Source: Arthrobacter rhombi
GTDB taxonomy: Bacteria > Actinomycetota > Actinomycetes > Actinomycetales > Micrococcaceae
DNA: 64,000 nt
Assembly (NCBI RefSeq): GCF_900163545.1
Contig: NZ_FUHW01000032.1
Span: 117,147-181,146, forward strand
Reading direction: 5' to 3'
Shown: positions 34,411 through 43,507 of the stretch, one piece after another
How positions within the stretch are numbered: the first letter of the stretch is position 1
Layout: the number at the start of each line of letters is the position of its first letter
Notes under the pieces: generated by a model
Seen by the model: only the letters and a program-made list of their open reading frames with translations
Told to the model about the DNA's origin: nothing
Database searches by the model: none
Position numbers and translations under genes: made by a program

Positions 34411-35736
34411 ATGGGCAAGGTCCTGACTATCCACGGCGGTGTCCCGCTACAGGGGAGAGTAAAGGTCAGGGGGGCCAAGAATCTAGTTCCGAAGGCAATG
34501 GTGGCCTCTCTTTTGGGGAACACCCCCTCGGTACTGCGCAACGTCCCTGAGATCAAGGACGTCGACGTCGTCACGAGTCTGTTGCAGATCCACGGTGTCA
34601 CGGTTGAGAAGGACCCTGAATCCGGTGATCTCACCCTCGATCCTCAGGGTGCCAAAACGGCCCCATCCAATGAGATTGACGCCCATGCCGGGGACTCGCG
34701 CATTCCCATCCTCTTTTGCGGCCCGTTGATCCACAGCATCGGGGAAGCCTTCATTCCCGACCTTGGAGGCTGCCGGATCGGTGACCGGCCGATCGACTTC
34801 CATCTGGAAGTCCTCCGCAATTTCGGTGCCGTGGTCGATAAACGCGCCAATGGCATTTCAATCAGCGCCCCCCACGGACTCAAGGGCGCCAAAGTGGATC
34901 TGCCCTACCCGAGCGTCGGCGCCACCGAGCAGGTCTTGCTGACAGCTGTCCGGGCCGAAGGTATAACCGAACTCACCGGCGCAGCGGTGGAACCTGAAAT
35001 CATGGACCTGATCGCGCTCTTGCAGAAGATGGGCGCCATCATCACCGTCCAGACCGACCGGGTCATCCGCATCGAGGGAGTCAACGAGCTCCATGGCTAC
35101 AACCACCGCGCCATCCCTGACCGCAACGAGAGTGCCTCTTGGGCCTCGGCCGCACTGGCGACGCGCGGAGACATTTACGTCGAGGGGGCAGACCAACAGG
35201 ACCTGACGTCCTTCTTGAACACCTACCGCAAGATCGGTGGTGACTTTGAGGTCCATGACGACGGCATCCGTTTCTTCCACCCCGGGGGGGAATTGAAGCC
35301 GCTGGTTCTTGAAACCGACGTCCACCCCGGGTTCATGACCGACTGGCAGCAGCCCTTGGTCGTTGCCCTGACGCAGGCACATGGCGTGTCGATCGTCCAC
35401 GAGACCGTCTATGAAAACCGGTTTGGATTCACCGAAGCCCTCGTGCGCATGGGAGCAACGATCCAATTGCACCGCGAATGCCTCGGTGCGGTTCCTTGCC
35501 GGTTCGGACAGCGAAACTTCAAGCACTCGGCGGTCATCACCGGTCCGTCGCAGCTGGTGGGCCGCGATATCGACATCCCCGACCTCCGGGGCGGATTCTC
35601 ACACCTCATTGCAGCCTTGGCCGCCGACGGCACCAGCCATGTGACCGGGATCGAGCTGATTAGCCGTGGCTACGAGCGTTTCCTGGAAAAGGTCCAGGGC
35701 CTCGGAGCACGCGTCGAAATCAGCGAAATCCTCTAG
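34411..35736 (+). CDS. murA: UDP-N-acetylglucosamine 1-carboxyvinyltransferase
   Basis: MurA transfers enolpyruvate to UDP-GlcNAc, the first committed step of peptidoglycan synthesis, in the cytoplasm. The 441-residue protein has the inside-out barrel start GGVPLQGRVKVRGAKN with the UDP-GlcNAc/PEP lysine-asparagine pair. The catalytic loop GGCRIGDRP carries C121, so by family knowledge it should be fosfomycin-sensitive, unlike the Asp-type mycobacterial enzyme. PDRNESASWASA, TDWQQPL and the C-terminal RGGFSHLIAALAADGTS are also conserved. GTGAGG precedes the ATG by 9 bases. Confidence 0.95.
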   Translation: MGKVLTIHGGVPLQGRVKVRGAKNLVPKAMVASLLGNTPSVLRNVPEIKDVDVVTSLLQIHGVTVEKDPESGDLTLDPQGAKTAPSNEIDAHAGDSRIPILFCGPLIHSIGEAFIPDLGGCRIGDRPIDFHLEVLRNFGAVVDKRANGISISAPHGLKGAKVDLPYPSVGATEQVLLTAVRAEGITELTGAAVEPEIMDLIALLQKMGAIITVQTDRVIRIEGVNELHGYNHRAIPDRNESASWASAALATRGDIYVEGADQQDLTSFLNTYRKIGGDFEVHDDGIRFFHPGGELKPLVLETDVHPGFMTDWQQPLVVALTQAHGVSIVHETVYENRFGFTEALVRMGATIQLHRECLGAVPCRFGQRNFKHSAVITGPSQLVGRDIDIPDLRGGFSHLIAALAADGTSHVTGIELISRGYERFLEKVQGLGARVEISEIL

Positions 35737-35743
35737 GGCCCGG

Positions 35744-36523
35744 ATGAAGGAAGAACGGGGACAGCGACTGGTCTTCGGGATCCTGGCCGGAATTGCCAGG
35801 CCCCTGATGAACGTGCTGATGGCCAAGACGTGGATCGGTTTCGATAACCTGCCAGTAGCGGGCTTTATCGCTTGCCCGAACCACGTCACGGAGATCGACC
35901 CGGTAGTGGTGGGCCATGCCTTCTACAACCAAGGTCGCCTGCCGCGTTATCTGACGAAAGAGTCGCTCTTCAAGGTTCCGCTTCTGGGTGCTGCCCTGCG
36001 GGCCTCCCATCAGGTGCCGGTGTCCCGGGCGACTGCGGGTGCCAGCGGATCATTAGCCATTGCGAAGGAAGTACTCGATGCTGGGGACGTGATCATCATC
36101 TATCCCGAAGGGTCCCTGACTCGGGATCCCGAGGAATGGCCCATGCGTGGACGCACGGGTGCGGCCCGGCTGGCGTTGCAGACCGGGGCGCCGGTGGTAC
36201 CGGTCGCACATTGGGGCGCGCAAAAGGTCCTGCCCCGTTACGGCAAGACGTTGAGCATCTTCCCAAGAAAGCGCGTGTATGTCAGAGCCGGCCAGCCCGT
36301 GGACCTCGACGATCTACGAGACCGACCGATGACTCGCACGGTTTTGGACCAGGCGACACAGCGCATTATTGCCGCCCTATCGGCGGAGGTGGGCGAGCTC
36401 CGTGGCGAGCAGCCACCAGAGAAACCATGGGACCCGGTTGCGCATGGGCAGACGGCGACCGGACGAATGAACACCGAAGACAAAAACCGCAACGAAGACG
36501 ACCGACCAGGAGGGGCAGCATGA
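35744..36523 (+). CDS. plsC: 1-acyl-sn-glycerol-3-phosphate acyltransferase
   Basis: ATG 35744 (MKEERGQRL), 7 bases after murA, gives 259 residues; the in-frame extension into murA is spurious. The acyltransferase motif NHVTEID (H47, D52) and the second motif YPEGSLTRDP are both present, with a hydrophobic N-terminal segment that would hold it at the membrane. It acylates lysophosphatidate in phospholipid synthesis. A long acidic/basic tail (about 220-259, EDKNRNEDDRPGG) is unstructured. Its stop overlaps gpsA by ATGA, joining two steps that share glycerol-3-phosphate. Confidence 0.9.
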   Translation: MKEERGQRLVFGILAGIARPLMNVLMAKTWIGFDNLPVAGFIACPNHVTEIDPVVVGHAFYNQGRLPRYLTKESLFKVPLLGAALRASHQVPVSRATAGASGSLAIAKEVLDAGDVIIIYPEGSLTRDPEEWPMRGRTGAARLALQTGAPVVPVAHWGAQKVLPRYGKTLSIFPRKRVYVRAGQPVDLDDLRDRPMTRTVLDQATQRIIAALSAEVGELRGEQPPEKPWDPVAHGQTATGRMNTEDKNRNEDDRPGGAA

Positions 36524-37551
36524 GGCCAGCACCGCAGAAGATTGCCGTCCTCGGAGCCGGAAGTTGGGGAACAACCTTTGCCAAGGTCCTGGCAGACTCC
36601 TGCGCCGACGACGGAACCACGGTCCAGTTATGGGCCCGCCGTGCTGAGGTTGCCGAGGAAATCACCTCGAGGCATACGAACTCGACGTACCTGAAGGAAA
36701 CCGTCCTTCCGTCCAATATCACTGCCTCTGCGGATGCCGGTGCCGTCCTAGCCGGTGCCGACATGGTGGTGCTGGCGGTGCCAGCCCAACAGCTGCGCGA
36801 ACAGCTACGAAAAGTCGTAGGCCTCATCCCTGCCGGTGCGGTCATCGTGTCCTTGATGAAGGGCCTCGAACGGGGGACCGACTCACGGATGACGGAAGTC
36901 ATCGCGGAAGAAATCGGCCGAAACCAGGACGAAATTGCCGTCGTTTCCGGCCCGAACCTGGCCATGGAAATTGCCCGTGAAGAACCAACCGCCTCGGTGG
37001 TGGCCTGCCCGGATGGTGACACGGCAGCATGGATCGCCAATGCCTGCTCTCCTGACTACTTCCGTCCGTACACCAATACCGACCTCATCGGCGTCGAAAT
37101 CGGCGGCATCGTGAAGAACGTGATCGCCTTGGCCGTGGGCATCTGCGATGGCCGCGGCATGGGGGACAACACCAAAGCCTCGGTCATCACCCGCGGGTTG
37201 GCCGAAACCACACGGTTGGCCCTGGCCATCGGCGGAAAACTGGAGACCATGTCGGGGCTGGCCGGCCTGGGTGACCTGGTAGCTACCTGTTCCTCCCCGC
37301 TCTCGCGCAATCGCACGGCAGGGCGGCACCTCGGCAACGGGCTCACCCTCGAGGATGTCAACGACACGATGACGCAGACCGCCGAGGGCATCAAATCCGC
37401 TCGTGCCGTCTTGGACCTGGGCCGAAACGTCCACGTGGAAATGCCGATCACTGAGGCCGTGGTCATGGTCCTCGAAGGAAAACTGACGGTGTCAGCGATG
37501 GCCGAACGCCTGCTGGGGCGGGAACTTAAATCCGAAGGAGAAGGCTCATGA
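36520..37551 (+). CDS. gpsA: Glycerol-3-phosphate dehydrogenase (NAD(P)+)
   Basis: ATG 36520 overlaps the plsC stop and gives 343 residues, normal for GpsA; a much longer open frame upstream runs antisense-like through plsC and is ignored. The Rossmann motif is VLGAGSWGTTFA. The substrate lysine region GLERGTDSRMTEV, the VSGPNLAMEIA stretch and EIGGIVKNVIALAVGICDG are typical. It reduces dihydroxyacetone phosphate to sn-glycerol-3-phosphate, which feeds both phospholipids (PlsC) and, through TagD at 53589, CDP-glycerol. ddl begins with another ATGA overlap. Confidence 0.96.
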   Translation: MRPAPQKIAVLGAGSWGTTFAKVLADSCADDGTTVQLWARRAEVAEEITSRHTNSTYLKETVLPSNITASADAGAVLAGADMVVLAVPAQQLREQLRKVVGLIPAGAVIVSLMKGLERGTDSRMTEVIAEEIGRNQDEIAVVSGPNLAMEIAREEPTASVVACPDGDTAAWIANACSPDYFRPYTNTDLIGVEIGGIVKNVIALAVGICDGRGMGDNTKASVITRGLAETTRLALAIGGKLETMSGLAGLGDLVATCSSPLSRNRTAGRHLGNGLTLEDVNDTMTQTAEGIKSARAVLDLGRNVHVEMPITEAVVMVLEGKLTVSAMAERLLGRELKSEGEGS

Positions 37552-38672
37552 GTGCGACCAACAGCAAAAAAACAAGGATCGCGCTGCTCTTCGGCGGCAG
37601 GTCGCCGGAACACTCCGTGAGCTGCGTGACTGCTGCCGGGATCCTCCGGGTTTTGGACCCTGAGAAGTACGAGGTCGTTCCTATCGGCATCACCCGTCAG
37701 GGACAGTGGACTATTGAAGAAGCCGACCCGGAGTCTTGGTCACTGTCTTCCGGCGTCGCTCCGGAAATCAAACCCAGTGGAGAGTCCCTGCAGTTCTCCC
37801 ATACCAATGAGGCGACCGAACTCATTGGACATAGCGAATCCGGGGCCATGCGCAGCCTCGGTGGAGTCGACGTCGTCTTCCCCGTGCTGCACGGATCCTT
37901 CGGCGAAGACGGCACGGTCCAAGGGCTGCTGGAAATGGCCGACGTTTCGTATGTGGGCTCCGGCGTTGCCGCCAGCGCCATCGGGATGGATAAGCACTTC
38001 GCCAAACTCGTCTTCGAGGCAGCTGGGTTGGAAGTTGGCCCCTACGAGGTCATCACCGATAAGGAATGGCTGCGGGACCGGCAAGTCTGCCTGGGCCGGC
38101 TGTCGGGTCTTGAATACCCCCTCTTCGTGAAACCTGCGCGCGCAGGATCCTCGGTCGGCGTGAGCCGCGTCTCCGACGAAGCCGGACTCGTCCACGCCAT
38201 CGACGCGGCGCGCGAGCACGATCCGAAGGTCATCATCGAACAGGGCATTGCCGGCCGTGAAATCGAATGCGGTGTGCTCGAAGGACGCGGCTCCGACGCG
38301 CCGCGGACCTCATTGCCCGGAGAGATCGAGGTCACGGCCGGGGCCGATACCTTCTACGATTTCAACGCCAAATACGTGGACGGGGGAGCCGCGGAGCTCA
38401 CCTGCCCGGCCGCTCTACCTGAAGACCAGATCTCGATCATCAGGGAACAGGCCTCCATCGCGTTCGACGCGATCGGTGGTGAAGGCCTGGCCCGGGTCGA
38501 CTTCTTCTACACCGATGATGGCCGCTGGATCATCAACGAGATCAACACCATGCCCGGCTTCACCCCGGTGAGCATGTACCCGCGTATTTGGGGGGAGACC
38601 GGAATCGGCTACGCGGAACTCGTCGACGAACTGATCTGGTTGGCCGTGAACCGAAAAACCGGTCTCCGCTAG
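37548..38672 (+). CDS. ddl: D-alanine-D-alanine ligase
   Basis: This ATP-grasp enzyme makes the D-Ala-D-Ala dipeptide for peptidoglycan. The 374-residue protein has LFGGRSPEHSVSC at the start, FPVLHGSFGEDGTVQGLLE, the ATP-binding lysines in KPARAGSSVGVSRV, and the metal/catalytic segment LARVDFFYTDDGRWIINEINTMPGFTPVSMYP. The conserved HGSFGEDG and Ser/Tyr residues suggest a D-Ala (not D-Lac) enzyme, since no F261-like change is obvious. It overlaps gpsA by 4 bases, forming plsC-gpsA-ddl. Confidence 0.95.
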   Translation: MSATNSKKTRIALLFGGRSPEHSVSCVTAAGILRVLDPEKYEVVPIGITRQGQWTIEEADPESWSLSSGVAPEIKPSGESLQFSHTNEATELIGHSESGAMRSLGGVDVVFPVLHGSFGEDGTVQGLLEMADVSYVGSGVAASAIGMDKHFAKLVFEAAGLEVGPYEVITDKEWLRDRQVCLGRLSGLEYPLFVKPARAGSSVGVSRVSDEAGLVHAIDAAREHDPKVIIEQGIAGREIECGVLEGRGSDAPRTSLPGEIEVTAGADTFYDFNAKYVDGGAAELTCPAALPEDQISIIREQASIAFDAIGGEGLARVDFFYTDDGRWIINEINTMPGFTPVSMYPRIWGETGIGYAELVDELIWLAVNRKTGLR

Positions 38673-38680
38673 GACCCGGT

Positions 38681-38697
38681 GGTTCCCTTCGGGAACC
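38681..38697. terminator. Short hairpin between ddl and DUF3515 genes
   Basis: GGTTCCC-TTC-GGGAACC is a perfect 7-bp stem with a stable UUCG-like loop on the + strand. It sits between convergent genes, 8 bases after the ddl stop and touching the stop of the minus-strand gene. It may serve both directions. Confidence 0.6.
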
Positions 38698-39191
38698 TAC
38701 GGCAGGTCCTCGGAGGTGTCTTGGGTGCTGCACCCTCCTTGAGCGGGAATACGCTCGGCGGCGGATCCAAGCTGGGACAGCACGGAACTGGAAGGCACTT
38801 CATCCGGATTGAAGAGTACCTCGGTGGCGGGGGTCCGGCCGTAGGTGGTCAACGTCCATGCGACCTCACCCTCCTTGGCCACCCAGTCCACACCGTTCAC
38901 GCCGGCACACTGATCCGTCGTCGGGCCCGGAACATTGACGCCGCACCGCAGGATGATTTTCGCAGGGTCCCCCCAGACTGCCGTTGCTTGACTGGTCGTG
39001 GGGCGAAGTTTGTAGCCGGCCAGCTCATCCGGCATCGCGACCATCATGTCAGCGCAGAGTGGATTCGCTGCGTCATCGGCCGGCTGCACGGTAGCGGGAC
39101 TGGCACATCCTGCCAATGATAGGCCCGCGAGAAGGACAACGACCGCCGGGAGGGCCCGGCGCTGAACAAATAAATCAACAGGCAAACGCAC
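38697..39191 (-). CDS. DUF3515-family lipoprotein
   Basis: The 164-residue product has a lipoprotein signal (LLAGLSLAGC) and a mature part of about 135 residues. The conserved DUF3515 features are CADMMVAMPDELAGYKLRPT, AVWGDPAKIILRCGV and TTYGRTPATEVLF, with cysteines that could pair outside the membrane. The function is unknown. The gene's place between ddl and downstream envelope genes is, from memory, conserved in Micrococcaceae. GTG 39191 is preceded by TAGAGT with a 6-base gap, another leaderless pattern, although GGAGG lies within that gap. Confidence 0.85.
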   Translation of the reverse strand: MRLPVDLFVQRRALPAVVVLLAGLSLAGCASPATVQPADDAANPLCADMMVAMPDELAGYKLRPTTSQATAVWGDPAKIILRCGVNVPGPTTDQCAGVNGVDWVAKEGEVAWTLTTYGRTPATEVLFNPDEVPSSSVLSQLGSAAERIPAQGGCSTQDTSEDLP

Positions 39192-39197
39192 ACCTCC

Positions 39198-39203
39198 ACT
39201 CTA
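39198..39203 (-). promoter_or_regulatory. -10 box of the DUF3515 gene (leaderless pattern)
   Basis: Minus-strand TAGAGT lies 6 bases before GTG 39191. The GGAGGT in between would be too close to this GTG to act as a normal ribosome site. Confidence 0.35.
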
Positions 39204-39257
39204 ACCCGTGGTGCCACGGCTAAGATGAGACGGCAACCACGGCGATGAAAGGCTGAC

Positions 39258-40289
39258 ATGTCCCAAGAGAACATGGATTTGGCGTTCGGTGAACCCGAAC
39301 ATAAGACGAAGCACCCGGTACGAGCGACCATCATCACTCTCTTGTCACTGGTCGTGATTGCCGCCCTGGTCGCCGGTGGATACGTCTTCATGCTCGCCAA
39401 GAACTTCGATTCGCACAGCGCAAAAATCGAGTCGGCTTTCCCTTCGGACTCAGTCCGCCCTGAGAAGTCGGCCAATGGGGCCTCCAACATTCTTCTCCTG
39501 GGCAGCGACTCTGGAGGCGGATCCGGTGACTCGGAGAACCTCAAGGGTGTCCCCAATGCCGGCAGATCTGACACCATCATGCTGATCCACGTACCGGCAG
39601 ACCGAAAGAACGTTTTCGTCACCTCGATTATGCGCGATACTTGGGTGCCGATTCCGGGGAAGGGCAGCCACAAGATTAACGCAGCCTTCTCCTACGGTGG
39701 AGTCCCGCTGGCGGTCCAGACGCTGGAGACACTCTTGGATACGCGTATTGACCATGTGGCTTCCATTGATATGGAAGGCTTCAAGGGGCTCACCGAGGCG
39801 ATAGGTGGTGTCGATGTCAACGTGCCATCGAATTTCACGTCAGGGTACGGACACTATGACTTCACTCAAGGACAGACACATCTCGAAGGAGATAAGGCCT
39901 TGGCCTTTGTCCGCGAGCGAAAGTCGTTCAAGGATGGCGACTATCAGCGAGTGAAGAACCAACAGACCTTTATCAAGGCTGTCGTGGGGAAGGTGTTGAC
40001 TCCGAAAACGTTGGCCAACCCGGCCAAGATGACCGATGTGGTCGATGAAATCTCGCCATATATCGCCGTCGACGATGAATTCGGCGCGGTCGAGGTTGGT
40101 AAATTGGGCGCCTCTCTGGCTCGTGTGCGAAGTGGGGACATGCACTTCTTCACACTGCCGAATAAGGGCACCGGTTGGTCCAACGACGGCCAATCAATCG
40201 TTGTCCCTGACGACGCGGCGATCGATGAACTCGCCACCGCACTCAAGGATGACAAAGTCGGCGAATTCGTCCAGTCACACGGACTCTAA
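39258..40289 (+). CDS. LCP-family glycopolymer-peptidoglycan ligase
   Basis: The 343-residue protein has a short cytoplasmic N-terminus (HKTKHPVRA), one membrane helix at about 25-48, and an extracellular LCP domain at about 70-300. Its motifs are ILLLGSDSGG, AGRSDTIMLIHV, TSIMRDTWVPI, KINAAFSYGG, RERKSFKDGDYQRVKNQQ. The Arg/Asp residues that hold the lipid pyrophosphate are intact. The gene is highly similar in plan and sequence to the LCP gene at 47687, so the two are probably paralogues. GAAAGG precedes the ATG. It is followed by the DAK2 gene after 22 bases. Confidence 0.9.
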   Translation: MSQENMDLAFGEPEHKTKHPVRATIITLLSLVVIAALVAGGYVFMLAKNFDSHSAKIESAFPSDSVRPEKSANGASNILLLGSDSGGGSGDSENLKGVPNAGRSDTIMLIHVPADRKNVFVTSIMRDTWVPIPGKGSHKINAAFSYGGVPLAVQTLETLLDTRIDHVASIDMEGFKGLTEAIGGVDVNVPSNFTSGYGHYDFTQGQTHLEGDKALAFVRERKSFKDGDYQRVKNQQTFIKAVVGKVLTPKTLANPAKMTDVVDEISPYIAVDDEFGAVEVGKLGASLARVRSGDMHFFTLPNKGTGWSNDGQSIVVPDDAAIDELATALKDDKVGEFVQSHGL

Positions 40290-40311
40290 GCAACCCGTAA
40301 GGGGAACGAAC

Positions 40312-41274
40312 ATGACCGCCAAGATCGCTTCAGGGGTGCCCGCAGCAGCCACCTGGCTCGAATCGATGGTCGGGGCCCTGGCCAACCATAGCGACCGGCT
40401 GGACGCTATCAATATCTTTCCGGTAGCTGACGGGGATACCGGCTCCAATCTTTACCTGACCGCGCGAACTGCCCACGACGCGGTGTCGGTATTGGAATCA
40501 GAGGACCTCGGCGAGTATCTGGCGACGGCAGGTCGAGCCGGAATGGAATCGGCGCGCGGTAATTCAGGGACACTGCTTTCGGTATTCCTTATCGGTTTTT
40601 CAGAACCGCTGCTGGGACAGCCACGATTGACCGGCCCCTTGCTCGCCGCCGCCCTGGAACGTGGAAGGGTCCGGGCATGGTCCGCGCTCAGCGACCCGGT
40701 TCCGGGGACCATGCTCTCCGTGGCGGAGTCCGCGGCTCGGGCGGCAAGTAGCGCGGTGGCACAATCGACTGCCGATCCGTCCAGTCGAGCAAACCTGCGC
40801 GAGGTTCTGACTGCCGTGCAGGAAGTAACGATCCAATCCGTGGTCAGTACTGAAGACCAGCTCGGGGCGCTGACCAAAGCCAAGGTGGTGGATGCCGGAG
40901 CCGTGGGTATGCTGCTGGTCCTCGATACGCTGTGTGCAGCGCTGACGGGTGAAGAACCTGAGGAATCGCGCTATACCCCGTTACACGGGTACGGGATCCA
41001 GGATCCCCACATTCATGCCACGTCCTCAACTGAGGAAGGCGTCGAAGTGATGTGCACGATCACGTTGGGAGCCTTGGAAGCTGCCACGCTGCGTGCCCGG
41101 CTCGACTCGCTCGGCAACTCGGTCATCATGAGCGCGGTCAATGGGCCCAACGAAGCCTATCGCTGGCGTGTCCACGTCCATGTTCCTGCTGCAGAAGACG
41201 CGCTGGAAGCCATCCGTGAGGCCGGTGAACCGGTCAACGTTTCTATTACGGACTTGTGCACCCACAGTGGTTGA
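40312..41274 (+). CDS. DAK2-domain protein (dihydroxyacetone-kinase/FakA-type)
   Basis: ATG 40312 gives 320 residues; the open frame before it overlaps the LCP gene. The ADP/Mg site is NIFPVADGDTGSNLYLT near residues 29-45, followed by GRAGMESARGNSGTLLSVFLIG, both typical of DAK2 domains such as FakA. A second region (about 210-315) resembles the middle of FakA, but the C-terminal EDD-like part is absent. FakA phosphorylates fatty acids bound to FakB; whether this shorter form does so is unknown. Its stop overlaps recG. Confidence 0.82.
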   Translation: MTAKIASGVPAAATWLESMVGALANHSDRLDAINIFPVADGDTGSNLYLTARTAHDAVSVLESEDLGEYLATAGRAGMESARGNSGTLLSVFLIGFSEPLLGQPRLTGPLLAAALERGRVRAWSALSDPVPGTMLSVAESAARAASSAVAQSTADPSSRANLREVLTAVQEVTIQSVVSTEDQLGALTKAKVVDAGAVGMLLVLDTLCAALTGEEPEESRYTPLHGYGIQDPHIHATSSTEEGVEVMCTITLGALEAATLRARLDSLGNSVIMSAVNGPNEAYRWRVHVHVPAAEDALEAIREAGEPVNVSITDLCTHSG

Positions 41275-43501
41275 CTCAACGTCCTTCGGTCCGGAAACAC
41301 CCTTGCGCTCGGCAGTTGGAAGTCGAGCAGCCGACGCAGTGGCCAAGGCCTTTCATATCGAAACCTGTGGGGAACTGCTCCACCACTTCCCCCGACGTTA
41401 TCTCGACGTGGGTGAACTGACGCGTATCGACGAACTTCCGTTCGGTGAAACCGTGACCGTGGTGGCCCGGGTTGTCTCCTCGGAACAACGCAGAATGCAA
41501 CGACGCAAAGGGATGCTCCTGCAAGTAGCTGTCGAGGACGAACTCGGCGACACGCAGGGCCGACTCAACATGACCTTCTTCAACGGGTACAAGGCTGCCA
41601 AGGAACTGACCCACGGAACCGTGGCCATGTTCAGTGGAAAAGTCGGTGCCTACCGGCAGACACTTCAACTAGCCCAACCCGAGTACGCACTCTTGGAAAC
41701 CGCAGAGGACGCCGAACCCCGGCCGATCCCCATCTACCCGGCGACCGCTGCGGTCAGTAGCCAGGCACTGCGGGGCATGATGGACCTGGTGTTGGCTGGC
41801 GTCTCATCGACGACATACCCAGATCCGGTGCCCGAATCACTCCGCGAGCAACACCGCCTTCCCGAGCTCGCACGAGCCCTACACGCGGTCCACGCGCCGG
41901 ATACGGTCGCCCATGGTGAAGCGGCGAAGAAACGCTTCCGATACGACGAGGCATTGGTTCTCCAGCTGGCCTTGGCTGAGCGCCGGGCGCACCGCTTCCG
42001 CCAGCCAGCTACCGCTCGGGTCGGGGGAGTCGACGGGATACTTAATGCCTTCGAAGCAGCTCTGCCGTTCACGCTCACCGAAGGCCAGATCCGGGCCGGG
42101 ATGGAAATTTCAGCGGATCTGGCGCGTCAACGACCGATGAACCGTCTGCTCCAGGGAGAGGTCGGGTCAGGTAAGACCGTCGTGGCGTTGCGGGCCATGC
42201 TCCAGGTGATCGATGCCGGGGCACAAACGGCGTTGATGGCACCGACAGAGGTCCTGGCGCAGCAGCACTATGCTTCCATCTCCAAGATGCTGGGTCCACT
42301 AGGACGTGCAGGGCAGCTAGACGGGCATCCTAACGGGACACGCGTGGATCTGCTCACTGGTTCCATGCCCGCCGCACAGCGCAAGGAAGTCCTGCTCAGG
42401 GTTGCCTCCGGGGAAACCGGCATCCTGATCGGCACCCACGCATTGCTATCGGAAAACGTGATCTTCGCCGAACTGGGATTCGTCGTTGTCGACGAACAAC
42501 ACCGGTTCGGCGTCGAACAACGAGATACCCTGCGAGCCAAGGGAAGCATTCAACCCCATATGTTGGTCATGACGGCAACACCTATCCCGCGAACCGTCGC
42601 GATCACGGTCTTTGGGGACCTGGAGATCAGTACGTTGTCGGAATTGCCGGCCGGCCGGGCCCCGACCAGTACCTATGTCGTTGACCTCCATGACGAACGC
42701 TACCGCGACCGAATGTTTGCTCTCATGCGAGAAGAGGTTGATCAGGGACACCAGGTCTATTTGGTGTGCCCGCGCATCTCCGAACAGGCGACGGAAGAAG
42801 GCATGGCTCCGGGGCTGAACGGCTCCGAAGCTATGGGCTCGGACACAGGATCTGAAGGCGCTAATCTGCCCGGTCTGCCTGCACCGCCGAAGGCTACCGT
42901 CGAGGAGATGTACCAACGTGTGGCAAACATGCCGCTTTTCAACGGGGTAGGCATCGATACGCTGCACGGTCGGATGACGACCGAAGAGAAGGCAGCCTCA
43001 ATGTCAGGATTCGAATCGGGGGAGACCGGAATCCTGATCTCCACTACGGTCATCGAAGTAGGCGTCGATGTCCCCAACGCCACCGCCATGGTGATCCTTG
43101 ATGCCGACTCCTTCGGTGTGTCGCAGTTGCACCAGCTGCGCGGACGCGTTGGCCGTGGCGGCCTGCCAGGGACCTGTCTCTTGGCGTCATGGCTGCCCCA
43201 GGAGCACCCTTCCTTGCAACGACTCGCAGCCGTGGCCAAAACCACCGACGGTTTTGAGCTGGCAGAAGTTGATTTGGCCGAACGCCGCGAAGGAGACGTG
43301 CTGGGGGCCAGACAATCGGGAACACAGAACACCCTGAAGATCCTCCGGGTCGTCCGTGACCGGAAGATCATCACGGCAGCCCGAACTGATGCCGAAAAAA
43401 TCGTTGAAAGCATCGGAGGGCTCGCCGCGCACCCGGGACTGCGCCAACTGGTGCACAGCTGGGTGGATGATGACATGCAAGCTTTTCTGGAACGAGGTTA
43501 A
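41267..43501 (+). CDS. recG: ATP-dependent DNA helicase RecG
   Basis: GTG 41267 (MVDSTSFG) overlaps the DAK2 stop by 8 bases and gives 744 residues; longer open frame upstream is out of register with that gene and unlikely. The wedge/OB domain is at about 60-170. Helicase motifs: Walker A GEVGSGKTVVAL near residue 300, DEQH box VVDEQHRFG, TATPIPRT, and motif VI QLRGRVGRGG. RecG rewinds stalled forks and branches Holliday junctions. A Gly/Ser-rich insertion of about 35 residues (near 510-545) splits the second RecA-like domain. rsmD follows closely. Confidence 0.96.
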   Translation: MVDSTSFGPETPLRSAVGSRAADAVAKAFHIETCGELLHHFPRRYLDVGELTRIDELPFGETVTVVARVVSSEQRRMQRRKGMLLQVAVEDELGDTQGRLNMTFFNGYKAAKELTHGTVAMFSGKVGAYRQTLQLAQPEYALLETAEDAEPRPIPIYPATAAVSSQALRGMMDLVLAGVSSTTYPDPVPESLREQHRLPELARALHAVHAPDTVAHGEAAKKRFRYDEALVLQLALAERRAHRFRQPATARVGGVDGILNAFEAALPFTLTEGQIRAGMEISADLARQRPMNRLLQGEVGSGKTVVALRAMLQVIDAGAQTALMAPTEVLAQQHYASISKMLGPLGRAGQLDGHPNGTRVDLLTGSMPAAQRKEVLLRVASGETGILIGTHALLSENVIFAELGFVVVDEQHRFGVEQRDTLRAKGSIQPHMLVMTATPIPRTVAITVFGDLEISTLSELPAGRAPTSTYVVDLHDERYRDRMFALMREEVDQGHQVYLVCPRISEQATEEGMAPGLNGSEAMGSDTGSEGANLPGLPAPPKATVEEMYQRVANMPLFNGVGIDTLHGRMTTEEKAASMSGFESGETGILISTTVIEVGVDVPNATAMVILDADSFGVSQLHQLRGRVGRGGLPGTCLLASWLPQEHPSLQRLAAVAKTTDGFELAEVDLAERREGDVLGARQSGTQNTLKILRVVRDRKIITAARTDAEKIVESIGGLAAHPGLRQLVHSWVDDDMQAFLERG

Positions 43502-43507
43502 CTGCAT

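Noticed and set aside
35872..36519. N-terminal extension of gpsA through plsC
   Set aside because: The extension translates plsC in the wrong frame into Arg/Gly-rich nonsense; the Rossmann motif and the ATGA overlap fix the start at 36520.
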